From Mannheimia cairinae (GTDB taxonomy: Bacteria > Pseudomonadota > Gammaproteobacteria > Enterobacterales > Pasteurellaceae), in assembly GCF_028649535.1 (NCBI RefSeq), contig NZ_JAQSJE010000001.1, positions 124,001-188,000 of the forward strand: 64,000 nucleotides of DNA, in the 5' to 3' direction. Of this stretch, positions 55,539 to 64,000 are shown piece after piece (within the stretch, counting starts at the first letter, position 1; the number at the start of each line of letters is the position of its first letter). Position numbers and translations under genes: made by a program. The notes under the pieces were generated by a model. It had not been told where the DNA came from. It did no database searches and worked only from the letters and a program-made list of their open reading frames with translations.

Positions 55539-56381
55539 TTATTTTGGAATACCACGCAAAAGCGGAATGCTCTCATAAGGTGGTACAGAGGTTAGGGCTG
55601 GTTCTTGCTCAAATAGCATAATAAATGGTTTTTCTGGCACCACTTTTTCATTTCGCCATAAAGCACCTATGCCGACTAATTCTATATCTTTGGGGAGTTG
55701 GGCTAATTGTTGTTTTAGCACACTAATAGTATTTTTTCGTGGGTGACCAATAACAATAGCAACCCCATTTCTTCGTGCATAAGTGATAGCTGAAGCAAAT
55801 TGTCGCTGAACATCCTCAAGTCTATCACTATCATCTAAAAAAATATTACGTTCTAATGCATTAACCCCTAGCTGACGAGCCGTTTTAGCAGCAACACTAC
55901 TACCTATCGTTTTACTATCTAAAAAGAAGAGGCCGTTTTCTTTCAATACTTTCATTAAATTTAGCATTGTGAAACTATCTGATGTTGCCCCACTCCCCAT
56001 ATGGTTATTCAAACCTATCGCATAAGGTACTTGACCACGAGCGACCTCAATAAGTTTCCTAATTTTTTCTTCATTATCACCTATTTTAATGCCACCTGCT
56101 TCAATCGGTTGTTTTGATTTAGGCTCCATAGGTAAGTGAATCAGTATATCTCGCTTTTGTGAATACGCTTCTGCTGCTCTCGTTTTGGCATAAGGTGCAA
56201 CAGGAATAATGGCAACACTTACCTCTTTAGGCAAAGCAAAAATATCATTATCATCTTTTACCTTATACCCAATATCATCAATCACGATTGCTAATTTTCC
56301 TGCATAAACAAGCGGTGAAAAAAGAAGAAAAATTTGCAAAAATATCAATAAAAATAACCGCTTACATATCTTTTTTACCAT
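55539..56381 (-). CDS. Divergent polysaccharide deacetylase family protein (YibQ-like)
   Basis: A 280-aa exported protein with a hydrophobic N-terminus (about 8-27). The divergent polysaccharide deacetylase domain (PF04748) has LAIVIDDIGYK, VSVAIIPVAPYA, ILIHLPMEPK, GLNNHMGSGATSD and FFLDSKT. It directly follows envC, without a gap, an association seen in many gammaproteobacteria and consistent with peptidoglycan remodelling. Enzymatic activity is unproven for the family. Confidence 0.88.
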   Translation of the reverse strand: MVKKICKRLFLLIFLQIFLLFSPLVYAGKLAIVIDDIGYKVKDDNDIFALPKEVSVAIIPVAPYAKTRAAEAYSQKRDILIHLPMEPKSKQPIEAGGIKIGDNEEKIRKLIEVARGQVPYAIGLNNHMGSGATSDSFTMLNLMKVLKENGLFFLDSKTIGSSVAAKTARQLGVNALERNIFLDDSDRLEDVQRQFASAITYARRNGVAIVIGHPRKNTISVLKQQLAQLPKDIELVGIGALWRNEKVVPEKPFIMLFEQEPALTSVPPYESIPLLRGIPK

Positions 56382-57533
56382 CTATTTTACCAACGTTAAT
56401 GGGTTTATTGGCGTACCTTTTCTAGTTACCCCGAAATAAAGTGCAGGACGACTTTGCCCCCCTGAATTACCAACTTTTGCAATCACTTGTCCGCCTTTCA
56501 CTCGGCTTCCTTTGCTTACAGAAATTGATTGATTATAACCATAAAGTGAAATATCGCCATTACCGTGATCGATCGCCACCATCTGCCCATAACCAGCTAA
56601 CCATTGAGACATAATAACCCGCCCACTTGCCATCGCTTTTACAGATGTGCCAGCAGGTGCAGCAATTACTACACCGTGCCAATTATTCCCAAACTTGGTA
56701 ATCACATTACCCGAAACTGGCATAGTATATCGCCCAGCCCTAATCGGTGTATTATCCACTTTTGTGGTTTTAGACTGACTTGATTTTGCAGCTTGTTGTT
56801 CACGTTTTTGTGCCTGAGCAGCCTCTCTTTGTGCTTTCTCAAGCTGTTGCCTTAGAGCAATTTCGTTATTACGCAAATTCTCTAAACGGCTTTCATCTTT
56901 TTCTAGGGTTTTATCAATAGAACGTAACGTACTTTCACGTTGGCTTTGTACTTTCTTTAAATCTCTTTCTTGCTTTTTTTGCTCATTTAATTGCGACTGT
57001 TGATTTTGTTGCTGAGATTTTAATTCGTCACGTCTGGCACTTAAATCTGCTTGTGTTTTACGAATTTCGTGAATTGCGTCAATTCGAATATTATTCATAT
57101 GCTCGTAATAAGCGGTCATTCTTTCTGAATTTTTTGCTTTTTCAGACATTAGTCGTTCTAAAACCGAAGGATTCACACCGGAACGATAAGCGGAATCTAA
57201 CTGCTCTTTTAATTTCTCTTTTTGTTGCTTTTCTTGTTTTTCAAGACGAGCAATATCTGATTCTGTTCTCTTAATTGTTTGACGGATCTCGCTTAAAGAC
57301 ATTTCTGTTTTTTGCAATCTATCAAGCACCTTACCCATCTCAATTTCTTGGGTTTTTAAGGTTGCTTGCAGAGCTGAACGCTTTTGTTTTTGCTCATTAA
57401 TCTTTGATGTTTGTTGCTGAATTTTCTGCTGAATTTGATTTAAATTATTTGCATATGAAAAAGGCACAGAAGAAATGCCAAGCACACCGCCTAATAATAA
57501 AGCCCAATAATAAGAATTACGTTGTTTCACCAA
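56382..57533 (-). CDS. envC: Murein hydrolase activator EnvC
   Basis: A 383-aa periplasmic protein: signal peptide (ending SYA), long coiled coil (about 30-245, rich in Gln/Lys/Glu) and C-terminal LytM domain (about 265-383). The LytM zinc ligands are missing (NNWHGVVIAAP where active enzymes have an Asp, ALYFGV where they have His-x-His). So it activates amidases AmiA/AmiB at the septum rather than cutting itself, as in E. coli EnvC. Head of the envC-yibQ-tamA-tamB run. Confidence 0.93.
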   Translation of the reverse strand: MVKQRNSYYWALLLGGVLGISSVPFSYANNLNQIQQKIQQQTSKINEQKQKRSALQATLKTQEIEMGKVLDRLQKTEMSLSEIRQTIKRTESDIARLEKQEKQQKEKLKEQLDSAYRSGVNPSVLERLMSEKAKNSERMTAYYEHMNNIRIDAIHEIRKTQADLSARRDELKSQQQNQQSQLNEQKKQERDLKKVQSQRESTLRSIDKTLEKDESRLENLRNNEIALRQQLEKAQREAAQAQKREQQAAKSSQSKTTKVDNTPIRAGRYTMPVSGNVITKFGNNWHGVVIAAPAGTSVKAMASGRVIMSQWLAGYGQMVAIDHGNGDISLYGYNQSISVSKGSRVKGGQVIAKVGNSGGQSRPALYFGVTRKGTPINPLTLVK

Positions 57534-57701
57534 TATACCTTTTATTCAAAACATCAATAAGCTTATATTCTAATCGGTTATTTGCTTAAGATCAGCTTTT
57601 TAATGAAAGAATTTAACTATCTATTTAAAAATAGGTAGAATTTTGCTATAAATAGCATAATTTCAAATCCCTCAATTTAACTCATAACTTAAGGAGTCAT
57701 T

Positions 57702-58385
57702 ATGCAATTAGTATTTATCCGCCACGGTTTCAGTGAATGGAATGCTAAAAATTTATTTACAGGCTGGCGTGATGTTAATTTAACAGAACGTGGTATTGAA
57801 GAAGCAAAATCAGCAGGTCAGAAATTAAAAGAAGCTGGCTTTGAGTTTGATATTGCATTCACATCTGTTTTAACTCGTGCAATTAAAACTTGTAATATCG
57901 TGTTAGAAGAGTCTGACCAATTATGGATTCCACAAGTAAAAAACTGGCGTTTAAACGAACGTCACTACGGTGCTTTACAAGGTTTAGATAAAAAAGAAAC
58001 CGCTGAAAAATATGGTGATGAGCAAGTTCACATTTGGCGTCGTTCTTATGATATTTCTCCTCCAGATTTAGATCCGCAAGATCCAAACTCTGCACATAAA
58101 GACCGTCGTTATGCTAACTTACCAAAAGATTTAATTCCTAATGCAGAAAACTTAAAAATCACTTTAGAGCGTGTATTACCGTTCTGGGAAGATCAAATTG
58201 CCCCTGCATTAATCTCTGGTAAACGTGTTTTAGTTACTGCACACGGTAACTCATTACGTGCTTTAGCAAAACACATTGAAGGCATTTCAGACGCTGACAT
58301 TATGGATTTAGAAATCCCAACAGGTCAGCCTTTAGTGTATGAACTAGATGACAATTTAAAAGTAATCAGCAAACGTTATTTATAA
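57702..58385 (+). CDS. gpmA: 2,3-bisphosphoglycerate-dependent phosphoglycerate mutase
   Basis: A 227-aa glycolytic enzyme interconverting 3- and 2-phosphoglycerate. It has the catalytic histidine motif [18 protein letters not shown] (His8), [10 protein letters not shown] and [10 protein letters not shown] (second His). The Phe after RHG is usual in Pasteurellaceae. AAGGAGT ribosome site; divergent from envC. Confidence 0.97.
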   Translation: MQLVFIRHGFSEWNAKNLFTGWRDVNLTERGIEEAKSAGQKLKEAGFEFDIAFTSVLTRAIKTCNIVLEESDQLWIPQVKNWRLNERHYGALQGLDKKETAEKYGDEQVHIWRRSYDISPPDLDPQDPNSAHKDRRYANLPKDLIPNAENLKITLERVLPFWEDQIAPALISGKRVLVTAHGNSLRALAKHIEGISDADIMDLEIPTGQPLVYELDDNLKVISKRYL

Positions 58386-58414
58386 TTCACTTTAAATATA
58401 CCTATACTGATATA

Positions 58415-58454
58415 AAAAGGCTCAAAACTCTATTTAAGGTTTTGAGCCTTTTCA
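58415..58454. terminator. Terminator between gpmA and fghA
   Basis: AAAAGGCTCAAAAC (58415-58428) pairs with GTTTTGAGCCTTTT (58439-58452); works in both directions. Confidence 0.88.
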
Positions 58455-58458
58455 CTAG

Positions 58459-59286
58459 CTATTTCAAATATTGTGAGTGGAAAGCTATATGCTCGCCAAT
58501 AAAACTACTGATGAAATAGTAACTGTGATCATAGCCTTCTCGCAAATTGAATTGATAAGCTATACCAAGTTTATCTGCTGTTTGACAGAAAATTTCAGGT
58601 TTTAACTGCTCTTCCAAAAAGCTGTCTTTACTCCCCTGGTCGATTAAAATCGGCAAGTTTGGACGATATTTTTCTAACAAAGCCACACTGTCGTAATCTT
58701 GCCAAGCGGTCTGATTTTCACCTAAATAGGCAAAAAAGGCTTTTTGCCCCCAAGGTACTTGGGTTGGGGCAACAATCGGAGCAAAAGCAGAAATGCTTTG
58801 ATATTGCTCGGGATTTTTAAAAGCAATGGTTAATGCACCGTGTCCGCCCATTGAATGCCCGAAAATCGACTGCTTGCCATTGGTTGGGAAATGGGCGTGA
58901 ATGAGTTTCGGCAATTCATCCACAATATAATCATATATTTGGTAATGTTCCGCCCAAGGGGATTGGGTTGCATTCAGATAAAACCCCGCACCTTGCCCTA
59001 AATCATAGGCATCGTCATTCGCTACATTTTCTCCACGAGGGCTAGTATCAGGGGCAACCACAATCAGATTATGCTCATCGGCATAGCGCTGAAAGCCTGA
59101 TTTAGTAATGAAATTCTGCTCGGTACAAGTTAAGCCTGAAAGCCAATAAAGCACAGGCAATTTTTGCGTTTTGATGGTGTCGGGCAGATAAATGGCGAAT
59201 TTCATTTCGCAATTTAGCGTTGCTGATGAATGTTGCCAAACTTGCTGTTCACCATTGAAACAGCGGTAGTTTTCAAGTTGTTGCAT
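58459..59286 (-). CDS. fghA: S-formylglutathione hydrolase
   Basis: A 275-aa alpha/beta hydrolase (esterase D family) that ends glutathione-dependent formaldehyde detoxification. It has LPVLYWLSGLTCTEQNFITKSG (oxyanion region), nucleophile GHSMGGHGAL (Ser near 146), an Asp in DQGSKDSFL and His in EGYDHSYYFI. No formaldehyde dehydrogenase gene is adjacent in the window. G+C appears higher here than in the tam/env genes. Confidence 0.93.
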   Translation of the reverse strand: MQQLENYRCFNGEQQVWQHSSATLNCEMKFAIYLPDTIKTQKLPVLYWLSGLTCTEQNFITKSGFQRYADEHNLIVVAPDTSPRGENVANDDAYDLGQGAGFYLNATQSPWAEHYQIYDYIVDELPKLIHAHFPTNGKQSIFGHSMGGHGALTIAFKNPEQYQSISAFAPIVAPTQVPWGQKAFFAYLGENQTAWQDYDSVALLEKYRPNLPILIDQGSKDSFLEEQLKPEIFCQTADKLGIAYQFNLREGYDHSYYFISSFIGEHIAFHSQYLK

Positions 59287-59306
59287 AAATTTATCCTATC
59301 AAATAT

Positions 59307-60434
59307 TTACTTTTGTCTTAATGCCTCATCTTGCCACCAAGCATTATTTTCAAAGCCATCTTGGTATTTTTCGCCCATTTTGAGAATATCAATTGCAAGA
59401 TTATGTTCATTTGCACTTTTTACTGCATTATCAATAGATTCATACCAAGGATTACGCCCTAAACTAAATACACCCCAATGGATAGGAACCATCTTTTTAG
59501 CATTCAAATCAAGGCTTGCTTGTACTGATTGATGAGCAAACATATGGGTTTTAGGCCAACCTGCGTTGGCAGCGTCAATCTCCATAAAAGCAAGGTCAAA
59601 TTCACCATATTTTTTACCAATGTCAGCAAAATGTGGGGCATAACCGGTATCGCCACTCCAATACAGCCGTTTAGATCCTTCAAACACAAAAGACGCCCAT
59701 AGCGTTTTGTTGCGGTCATTCGTCCAGCGTGATGAATAGTGCTGAGTGGGTTCGGCGGTGAGTTGAATTGTGCCGATCATCGTGTTATCACCCCAGCCTA
59801 ACTCGGTGATTTTATCAGGCGACACGCCCCACGATTGTAGCCTTGCCCCCACGCCCAGCGGGGCAATAAAACGCTTTGCCTTATCCGCCAAATAGCGAAT
59901 GGTAGTTGCTTCTAAATGATCATAGTGATCGTGGGAAATCAGCACAACATCAATCTGTGGCAGATCTTTGCGACCTATCGGTGCTTCCTGAAAACGGGGT
60001 GCGATTAACGGCAAATTGAGCGGATTGGCGTTGTCAAACACCGGATCGATCAAAAACCGCTGACCGTCCAACTCCAAAATCGCAGAGGCGTGTCCTAGCC
60101 AATAATAAGCAAAGTTCTCAGGCTGACCAAAATCACTTTTATGTAAATTCACCATCGGCAACCGCCCATTTGGGGTATAACCGTCATAACGTACAAAACC
60201 GCCTTGCCCTGTGGCTTTTTCGGGGTAATAGGGTAAATCATCGGTATAAAGGTTCACAAATTGCCCATTTTGATAATAAGGCAAATGAGCAAAACGGCTT
60301 TCATCAGGCAAATCACCCAAATTGTGATAGAGCATTATACCTAAAACAGTGATGATAAGGGTGAGTATGCCAAAGATGGCAAGGGTAAGTTTTAGAAGGT
60401 GTTTTAAAATGGGGTATTTAACAGTCGGTTTCAT
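59307..60434 (-). CDS. Metallo-beta-lactamase-fold hydrolase (RomA/NAPE-PLD-like)
   Basis: A 375-aa protein with an N-terminal membrane anchor (about 13-33, LTLAIFGILTLIITVLGIMLY). The MBL-fold domain has metal motif SHDHYDHLEATTI (about 166-178) with further ligands in YWSGDTGYAPHF and VPIHWGVF. It resembles RomA/UlaG-like and NAPE-phospholipase D-like hydrolases (AILELDGQRFLIDPVF). The substrate is unknown. Confidence 0.85.
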   Translation of the reverse strand: MKPTVKYPILKHLLKLTLAIFGILTLIITVLGIMLYHNLGDLPDESRFAHLPYYQNGQFVNLYTDDLPYYPEKATGQGGFVRYDGYTPNGRLPMVNLHKSDFGQPENFAYYWLGHASAILELDGQRFLIDPVFDNANPLNLPLIAPRFQEAPIGRKDLPQIDVVLISHDHYDHLEATTIRYLADKAKRFIAPLGVGARLQSWGVSPDKITELGWGDNTMIGTIQLTAEPTQHYSSRWTNDRNKTLWASFVFEGSKRLYWSGDTGYAPHFADIGKKYGEFDLAFMEIDAANAGWPKTHMFAHQSVQASLDLNAKKMVPIHWGVFSLGRNPWYESIDNAVKSANEHNLAIDILKMGEKYQDGFENNAWWQDEALRQK

Positions 60435-60452
60435 CGGTTTGGCAAATAAAAT

Positions 60453-60489
60453 AAACCATTAGGGAATGAGCTGTCCTAATGGTTTTGTT
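60453..60489. terminator. Bidirectional hairpin at the start of the defence locus
   Basis: AAACCATTAGG (60453-60463) pairs with CCTAATGGTTT (60475-60485), with T-rich flanks on both strands. It lies between two divergent genes, so no obvious gene ends at it. Confidence 0.65.
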
Positions 60490-60638
60490 TGAAAAGGATA
60501 TTATACAAGGTTTTAGATATTAAGGGAAATTGAGAATGGTTATGGGTGGGTATCATTTTTCATGATAACTTAAAAGGTCTTCTTTCTAAAATAATTCCTA
60601 AAATGCTATAATCAAACCAATTGTTCATAAGGAATATT

Positions 60639-62276
60639 ATGATGCCCAACACCAACAACCAAGCCTTTCTAAACGAACTTGACCAAAGCCTATGGAAAGC
60701 CGCCGACACCCTACGCAAAAACCTAGATGCTGCCAACTATAAACACATCGTTCTCGGTTTTATCTTTTTAAAATACATCTCCGACACGTTCACCGATTTT
60801 CAAGGCAAATTAAAAGCCAATATCGCCAACCCCGAGAGTGATATTTATCTTGACCCATCTCTGTTTGAGCCAAGCGAATTTGAACAAATCCTGTCTGCCG
60901 AACTAGAAGAACGGGATTATTACACCGCCGAAAACATCTTTTGGGTGCCTACCCAAGCCCGCTAGGACAACCTAAAAGAAGTCAGTAAATTAAACATTGG
61001 CGACAATCTGCCTTGGGGCGGTACGTTTAAAGGTGTCAGCCGTCTGATTGATGACGCCTTTGAAGCCATCGAACAAGAAAACCCCAAACTCAAAGGCGTA
61101 TTGCAACGCATTGCCACTTTTGGCGTGCCTGATGAAATGCTCCGTGGCTTGATTGACTTATTCTCACGCACCGATTTTACCCGCCCAATGTACAACGGCG
61201 AACCTGTGCATTTGCAAGCCAAAGACATCTTAGGACACGTTTATGAGTACTTTTTGGGGCAGTTTGCCCTAGCTGAAGGCAAAAAAGGCGGTCAATATTT
61301 CACGCCAAAATCCATCGTAACGCTCATTGTAGAAATGCTTGAACCCTATTCAGGGCGGATTTACGACCCCGCAATGGGTAGTGGCGGATTCTTTGTGCAA
61401 GCCGACCGCTTTATCCAAGCCCACGCAGGCAACCGCAACGCCATCTCCGTTTATGGGCAAGAATCCAACCCCACCACTCGCAAACTTGCCGTGATGAATA
61501 TGGCGATTCGTGGCATTCCTTTTGATTTTGGCGACAAGCCCGAAGACACGCTCGTCAATCCTTTGCACATTGATAAAAAAATGGACGTGGTGATGGCAAA
61601 TCCGCCCTTTAATATGAAAGAATGGTGGAGCGAAAGTCTGGCAAGCGACCCACGCTGGGCATACGGCACGCCCCCACAAGGCAACGCCAACTTTGCGTGG
61701 TTACAACATATGCTCTACCACCTATCGCCCAAAGGTAAAATGGCGTTATTGCTCGCCAACGGCTCAATGTCTAGCCAAACCAATAACGAAGGGACAATCC
61801 GCCAAAACATCGTCCAAGCCGACCTTGTGGAATGTATGATTGCCCTGCCCAATCAGCTATTTACTAACACCCAAATCCCTGCCTGTATTTGGATTTTGAA
61901 TAAAGCCAAAGCCAAAAAAGGCGAAGTGCTATTTATAGACGCACGCAACATCGGCTATATGAAAGACCGTGTCTTGCGTGATTTTACTGCCGATGACATC
62001 GCCAAAATCGCCACCACCTACCACAACTGGCAAAAAGAGCAAGACTACCAAAATATCCCTGCCTTTTGCTATTCGGCAAGTCTGGACGAAATCGCCAACA
62101 ATGATTTTGTACTCACCGCAGGGCGATATGTGGGAGCAGAAGAAACCGAAGATGACGGCGTGCCTTTTGCTGAAAAAATGCAAAATTTAACCGCTTTATT
62201 AAATGAGCAATTTCAACAAGGGCAAGCATTACAAGCACAAATTCAGGCGAATTTAAAGGGGTTGGGGTATGAGTGA
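60639..62276 (+). pseudogene. hsdM: Type I restriction-modification methyltransferase HsdM with amber codon 109
   Basis: The frame of about 545 codons is interrupted once, by TAG at 60963-60965. Before it: AFLNELDQSLWKAADTLRKN, AANYKHIVLGFIFLKYISD and ending WVPTQAR. After it the same frame continues DNLKEVSKLNIGDNLPWGG. HsdM proteins usually have Trp here (EARW), so TGG to TAG is the likely change. The methylase core lies after the stop: DPAMGSGGFFVQA (SAM binding) and VMANPPFNMKEWW (catalytic NPPF). The ATG at 60639 follows AAGGA. Without suppression neither restriction nor modification should work; a sequencing error is possible. Confidence 0.85.
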
Positions 62277-63594
62277 TTGGAAAGTTTATAAGTTGGGGGA
62301 ATTGGTTGAAATTACATCAAGTAAACGGATTATGCGTTCAGATTATACACCTTCTGGCATTTCTTTTTTTAGGTCAAAAGAAATAATTGAATTAAATAAA
62401 GGTAACAGCATAAGTACTGAGTTATTTATCTCTAAAGAAAAGTATATAGAAATAAGAAATAAATTTGGCACTCCCGAACAAGGGGATATGTTACTTACAT
62501 CTGTTGGAACGCTGGGAATTCCTTATCTAGTTAAGAATACGGATAAATTCTACTTTAAAGATGGAAATCTAACTTGGTTTAGAAATTTTAGCAATAAATT
62601 GAATTCTAAATTTTTATTTTATTGGATTTCCTCAAATGTTGGCAAAAAACAAATTGAAAAAATTAGTATAGGTTCAACACAAAAAGCCTTAACTATAGTT
62701 GGATTAAAGTCATTGGAAATTAACATTCCATCTATTGATACACAATTAAAAATCATAAAGATATTAGATTCATTATCCCAAAAAATCCACCTAAACCAAC
62801 AAACCAACCAAACCCTAGAACAAATCGCCCAAGCGATTTTTAAAAGCTGGTTTGTGGATTTTGACCCTGTGCGTGCCAAAGCCGATTGTTTGGCAAATGG
62901 CTGTAGTATGGCGGACGCTAATTTATCAGCAATGGGCGTGATTAGCGGAAAATCGCTTGATGAACTTGCCCAACTGCAAGCCGACAATCCCCAAGATTAT
63001 GATGAATTATGGCAATTGGCGGAGCATTTCCCTTGTGAATTGGTGGAAAATGCAGAATTTGGCGAAGTGCCGAAGGGGTGGGAAGTTAAAAAGATTGGGG
63101 AAGTTGTAGAAAGATTAAAAAATTCACAAAAACTCAAAAAAGAACATATTTCTGATACTGGAGAAACGCCTGTTTTTGAACAAGGTGCAAATATTTTGAT
63201 GGGATATACTGATGAAAATCCAAGTCAAAAAGCAACCTTAAAAGAACCCATTTTTATATTTGGCGACCATACCTGTATTACACAAATTTCAACCAAGCCT
63301 TTTTCAATTTATCAAAATGTTATCGCTTTAAAAGGTCTTAATTTGCCAACTTATTGGGTTTATTGGGCAATAAAAGACAAGCAAAAATTTCAAGAATACA
63401 GACGGCATTATATGGAATTTATTATTAAAGAAATTATTGTTCCTGATGATGAAGTTTTATGCCAGCATTTCTCTAATATTGTCAGTTCGTTTCATCAAAA
63501 AATTGATTTTCTCAGAGAAGAAAATAGAAAATTAGTCAAAATCCGAGATGAACTCTTGCCAAAATTATTAAGTGGGGAGCTACTAAATGAGTAA
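62269..63594 (+). CDS. hsdS: Type I restriction-modification specificity subunit HsdS
   Basis: A 441-aa DNA-recognition subunit with two target-recognition domains (about 1-150 and 255-400). These are separated by a conserved helix (LNQQTNQTLEQIAQAIFKSWFVDFDP, about 180-205) and closed by a second helix (REENRKLVKIRDELLPKLLSGEL). The first domain starts WKVYKLGELVEITSSKR, the second GWEVKKIGEVVERLKN. The recognition domains are more AT-rich than hsdM, as is common. The start overlaps hsdM by 8 bp. Confidence 0.92.
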   Translation: MSDWKVYKLGELVEITSSKRIMRSDYTPSGISFFRSKEIIELNKGNSISTELFISKEKYIEIRNKFGTPEQGDMLLTSVGTLGIPYLVKNTDKFYFKDGNLTWFRNFSNKLNSKFLFYWISSNVGKKQIEKISIGSTQKALTIVGLKSLEINIPSIDTQLKIIKILDSLSQKIHLNQQTNQTLEQIAQAIFKSWFVDFDPVRAKADCLANGCSMADANLSAMGVISGKSLDELAQLQADNPQDYDELWQLAEHFPCELVENAEFGEVPKGWEVKKIGEVVERLKNSQKLKKEHISDTGETPVFEQGANILMGYTDENPSQKATLKEPIFIFGDHTCITQISTKPFSIYQNVIALKGLNLPTYWVYWAIKDKQKFQEYRRHYMEFIIKEIIVPDDEVLCQHFSNIVSSFHQKIDFLREENRKLVKIRDELLPKLLSGELLNE

Positions 63595-64000
63595 CTCATA
63601 CTTAGAAAGAAAATTTATCAATGAGCTTAATGATGAAGGCATTATTGATATCAGAGGTATTCAATTCGAAAGAGATCAGATTTTATCAACCTTAGATAAA
63701 CCAGCATACGATGATGTTTTTAATGAATGGTTAAATGATTACAAATCAAGAAAGTTAGAAAAAGGAGAAGAGTTATTAGAACTTTATAATAATAAAGTTC
63801 GTTTTAATAAATTAAAAAGTATTTTTAAACAAAATCAAATTATTCCTTTTATCGGTGCAGGACTATCAATACCCACTGGTTTGCCCGCTTGGAGAACCTT
63901 TTTGGAGAATGTCCAAAAAGAAACTTTAACAAGTTTTTATGCCTTTATCCAGTTGCTAAACAATGGCGAATTTGAAGAAGCAGCACAAATGCTAGATGAT
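63587..64000 (+). CDS. SIR2-like defence protein, 5' part
   Basis: The ATG lies inside the hsdS end (8-bp overlap, ATGAGTAA), and 138 codons are visible before the window ends. After a charged N-terminal region (about 1-85) comes IIPFIGAGLSIPTGLPAWRTFL (about 86-107), the Gly-Ala-Gly NAD-binding motif of SIR2_2-type domains. Such domains in bacterial defence genes deplete NAD+ on phage infection. Sitting where hsdR or an accessory gene is expected suggests an anti-phage module coupled to the type I system. The rest of the protein, and so its partner domains, are not visible. Confidence 0.7.
   Translation, partial: MSNSYLERKFINELNDEGIIDIRGIQFERDQILSTLDKPAYDDVFNEWLNDYKSRKLEKGEELLELYNNKVRFNKLKSIFKQNQIIPFIGAGLSIPTGLPAWRTFLENVQKETLTSFYAFIQLLNNGEFEEAAQMLDD

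Noticed and set aside
63399-63411. Near match to the neisserial uptake sequence (ACAGACGGCAT) in hsdS
   Set aside because: One copy with a mismatch from the 12-mer; such a match is likely enough by chance in 64 kb, so it is weak evidence for transfer from Neisseriaceae.

Overview
The window is chromosomal DNA of a Pasteurellaceae bacterium of the Actinobacillus/Mannheimia/Bibersteinia type. The evidence is a low-to-moderate G+C chromosome, family-typical gene neighbourhoods (nrdR-ycgL-dnaB, DUF47-PiT-ygiM, rlmE-ftsH, envC-yibQ-tamA-tamB), and repeated Apl-dialect DNA uptake signals (ACAAGCGGTC or its complement, e.g. 542-551, 33245-33254, 48508-48517, 53648-53657). The genus is inference.

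Positions 1 to about 26980 are the right part of a lambda-like siphophage prophage; its left end with integrase and repressor lies outside the window. In order: replication (O-like gene with iterons and an AT-rich stretch, then P-like), a Dam methylase, NinX-region small proteins, a RusA resolvase, a Q-like antiterminator with a late promoter and terminator, holin, GH19 endolysin, nested Rz/Rz1 spanins, a candidate cos dyad, Nu1/GpA terminase, gpW-like joiner, portal, a fused protease/major capsid protein, head-tail joining genes, tail tube, a G/GT pair with an A_AAA_AAC slippery site, a moron, tape measure, tail-tip proteins, J-like protein, a tail fibre with an SGNH-esterase-like domain, a lectin-like protein and a phospholipase-A2-like protein. 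It ends in the 3' half of a tRNA-Arg(TCT), the right attachment site. Three genes carry lesions: a 31-bp tandem duplication in O, an amber codon in the NlpC/P60-like tail gene and a frameshift in the tail fibre. The prophage may therefore be defective.

Between Q and the late promoter lies an apparently unannotated type I toxin-antitoxin locus. It has a 19-codon hydrophobic peptide very like E. coli IbsC on the minus strand, its own promoter, and a near-consensus promoter on the opposite strand that would make a fully overlapping antisense RNA (Ibs/Sib arrangement). A small DNA-binding-like protein gene follows the toxin.

Positions 27100 to 60400 are conserved chromosome: nrdR, ycgL, dnaB (minus); an iron-siderophore ABC transporter with a candidate Fur box (29.5-33.2 kb); low-affinity phosphate uptake; an SH3 membrane protein; aroA, hisC, ftsH, rlmE; a decayed type IIG restriction-modification gene (41.4-42.9 kb); rpsI, rplM, zapG, glnD, a CaCA exchanger, serC, tamB, tamA, yibQ-like, envC, gpmA, an S-formylglutathione hydrolase and a metallo-beta-lactamase-fold hydrolase.

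Positions 60600 to 64000 begin a defence locus: a type I hsdM interrupted by an amber codon, an intact hsdS, and the first 138 codons of a SIR2-like gene overlapping the hsdS stop and running off the window.
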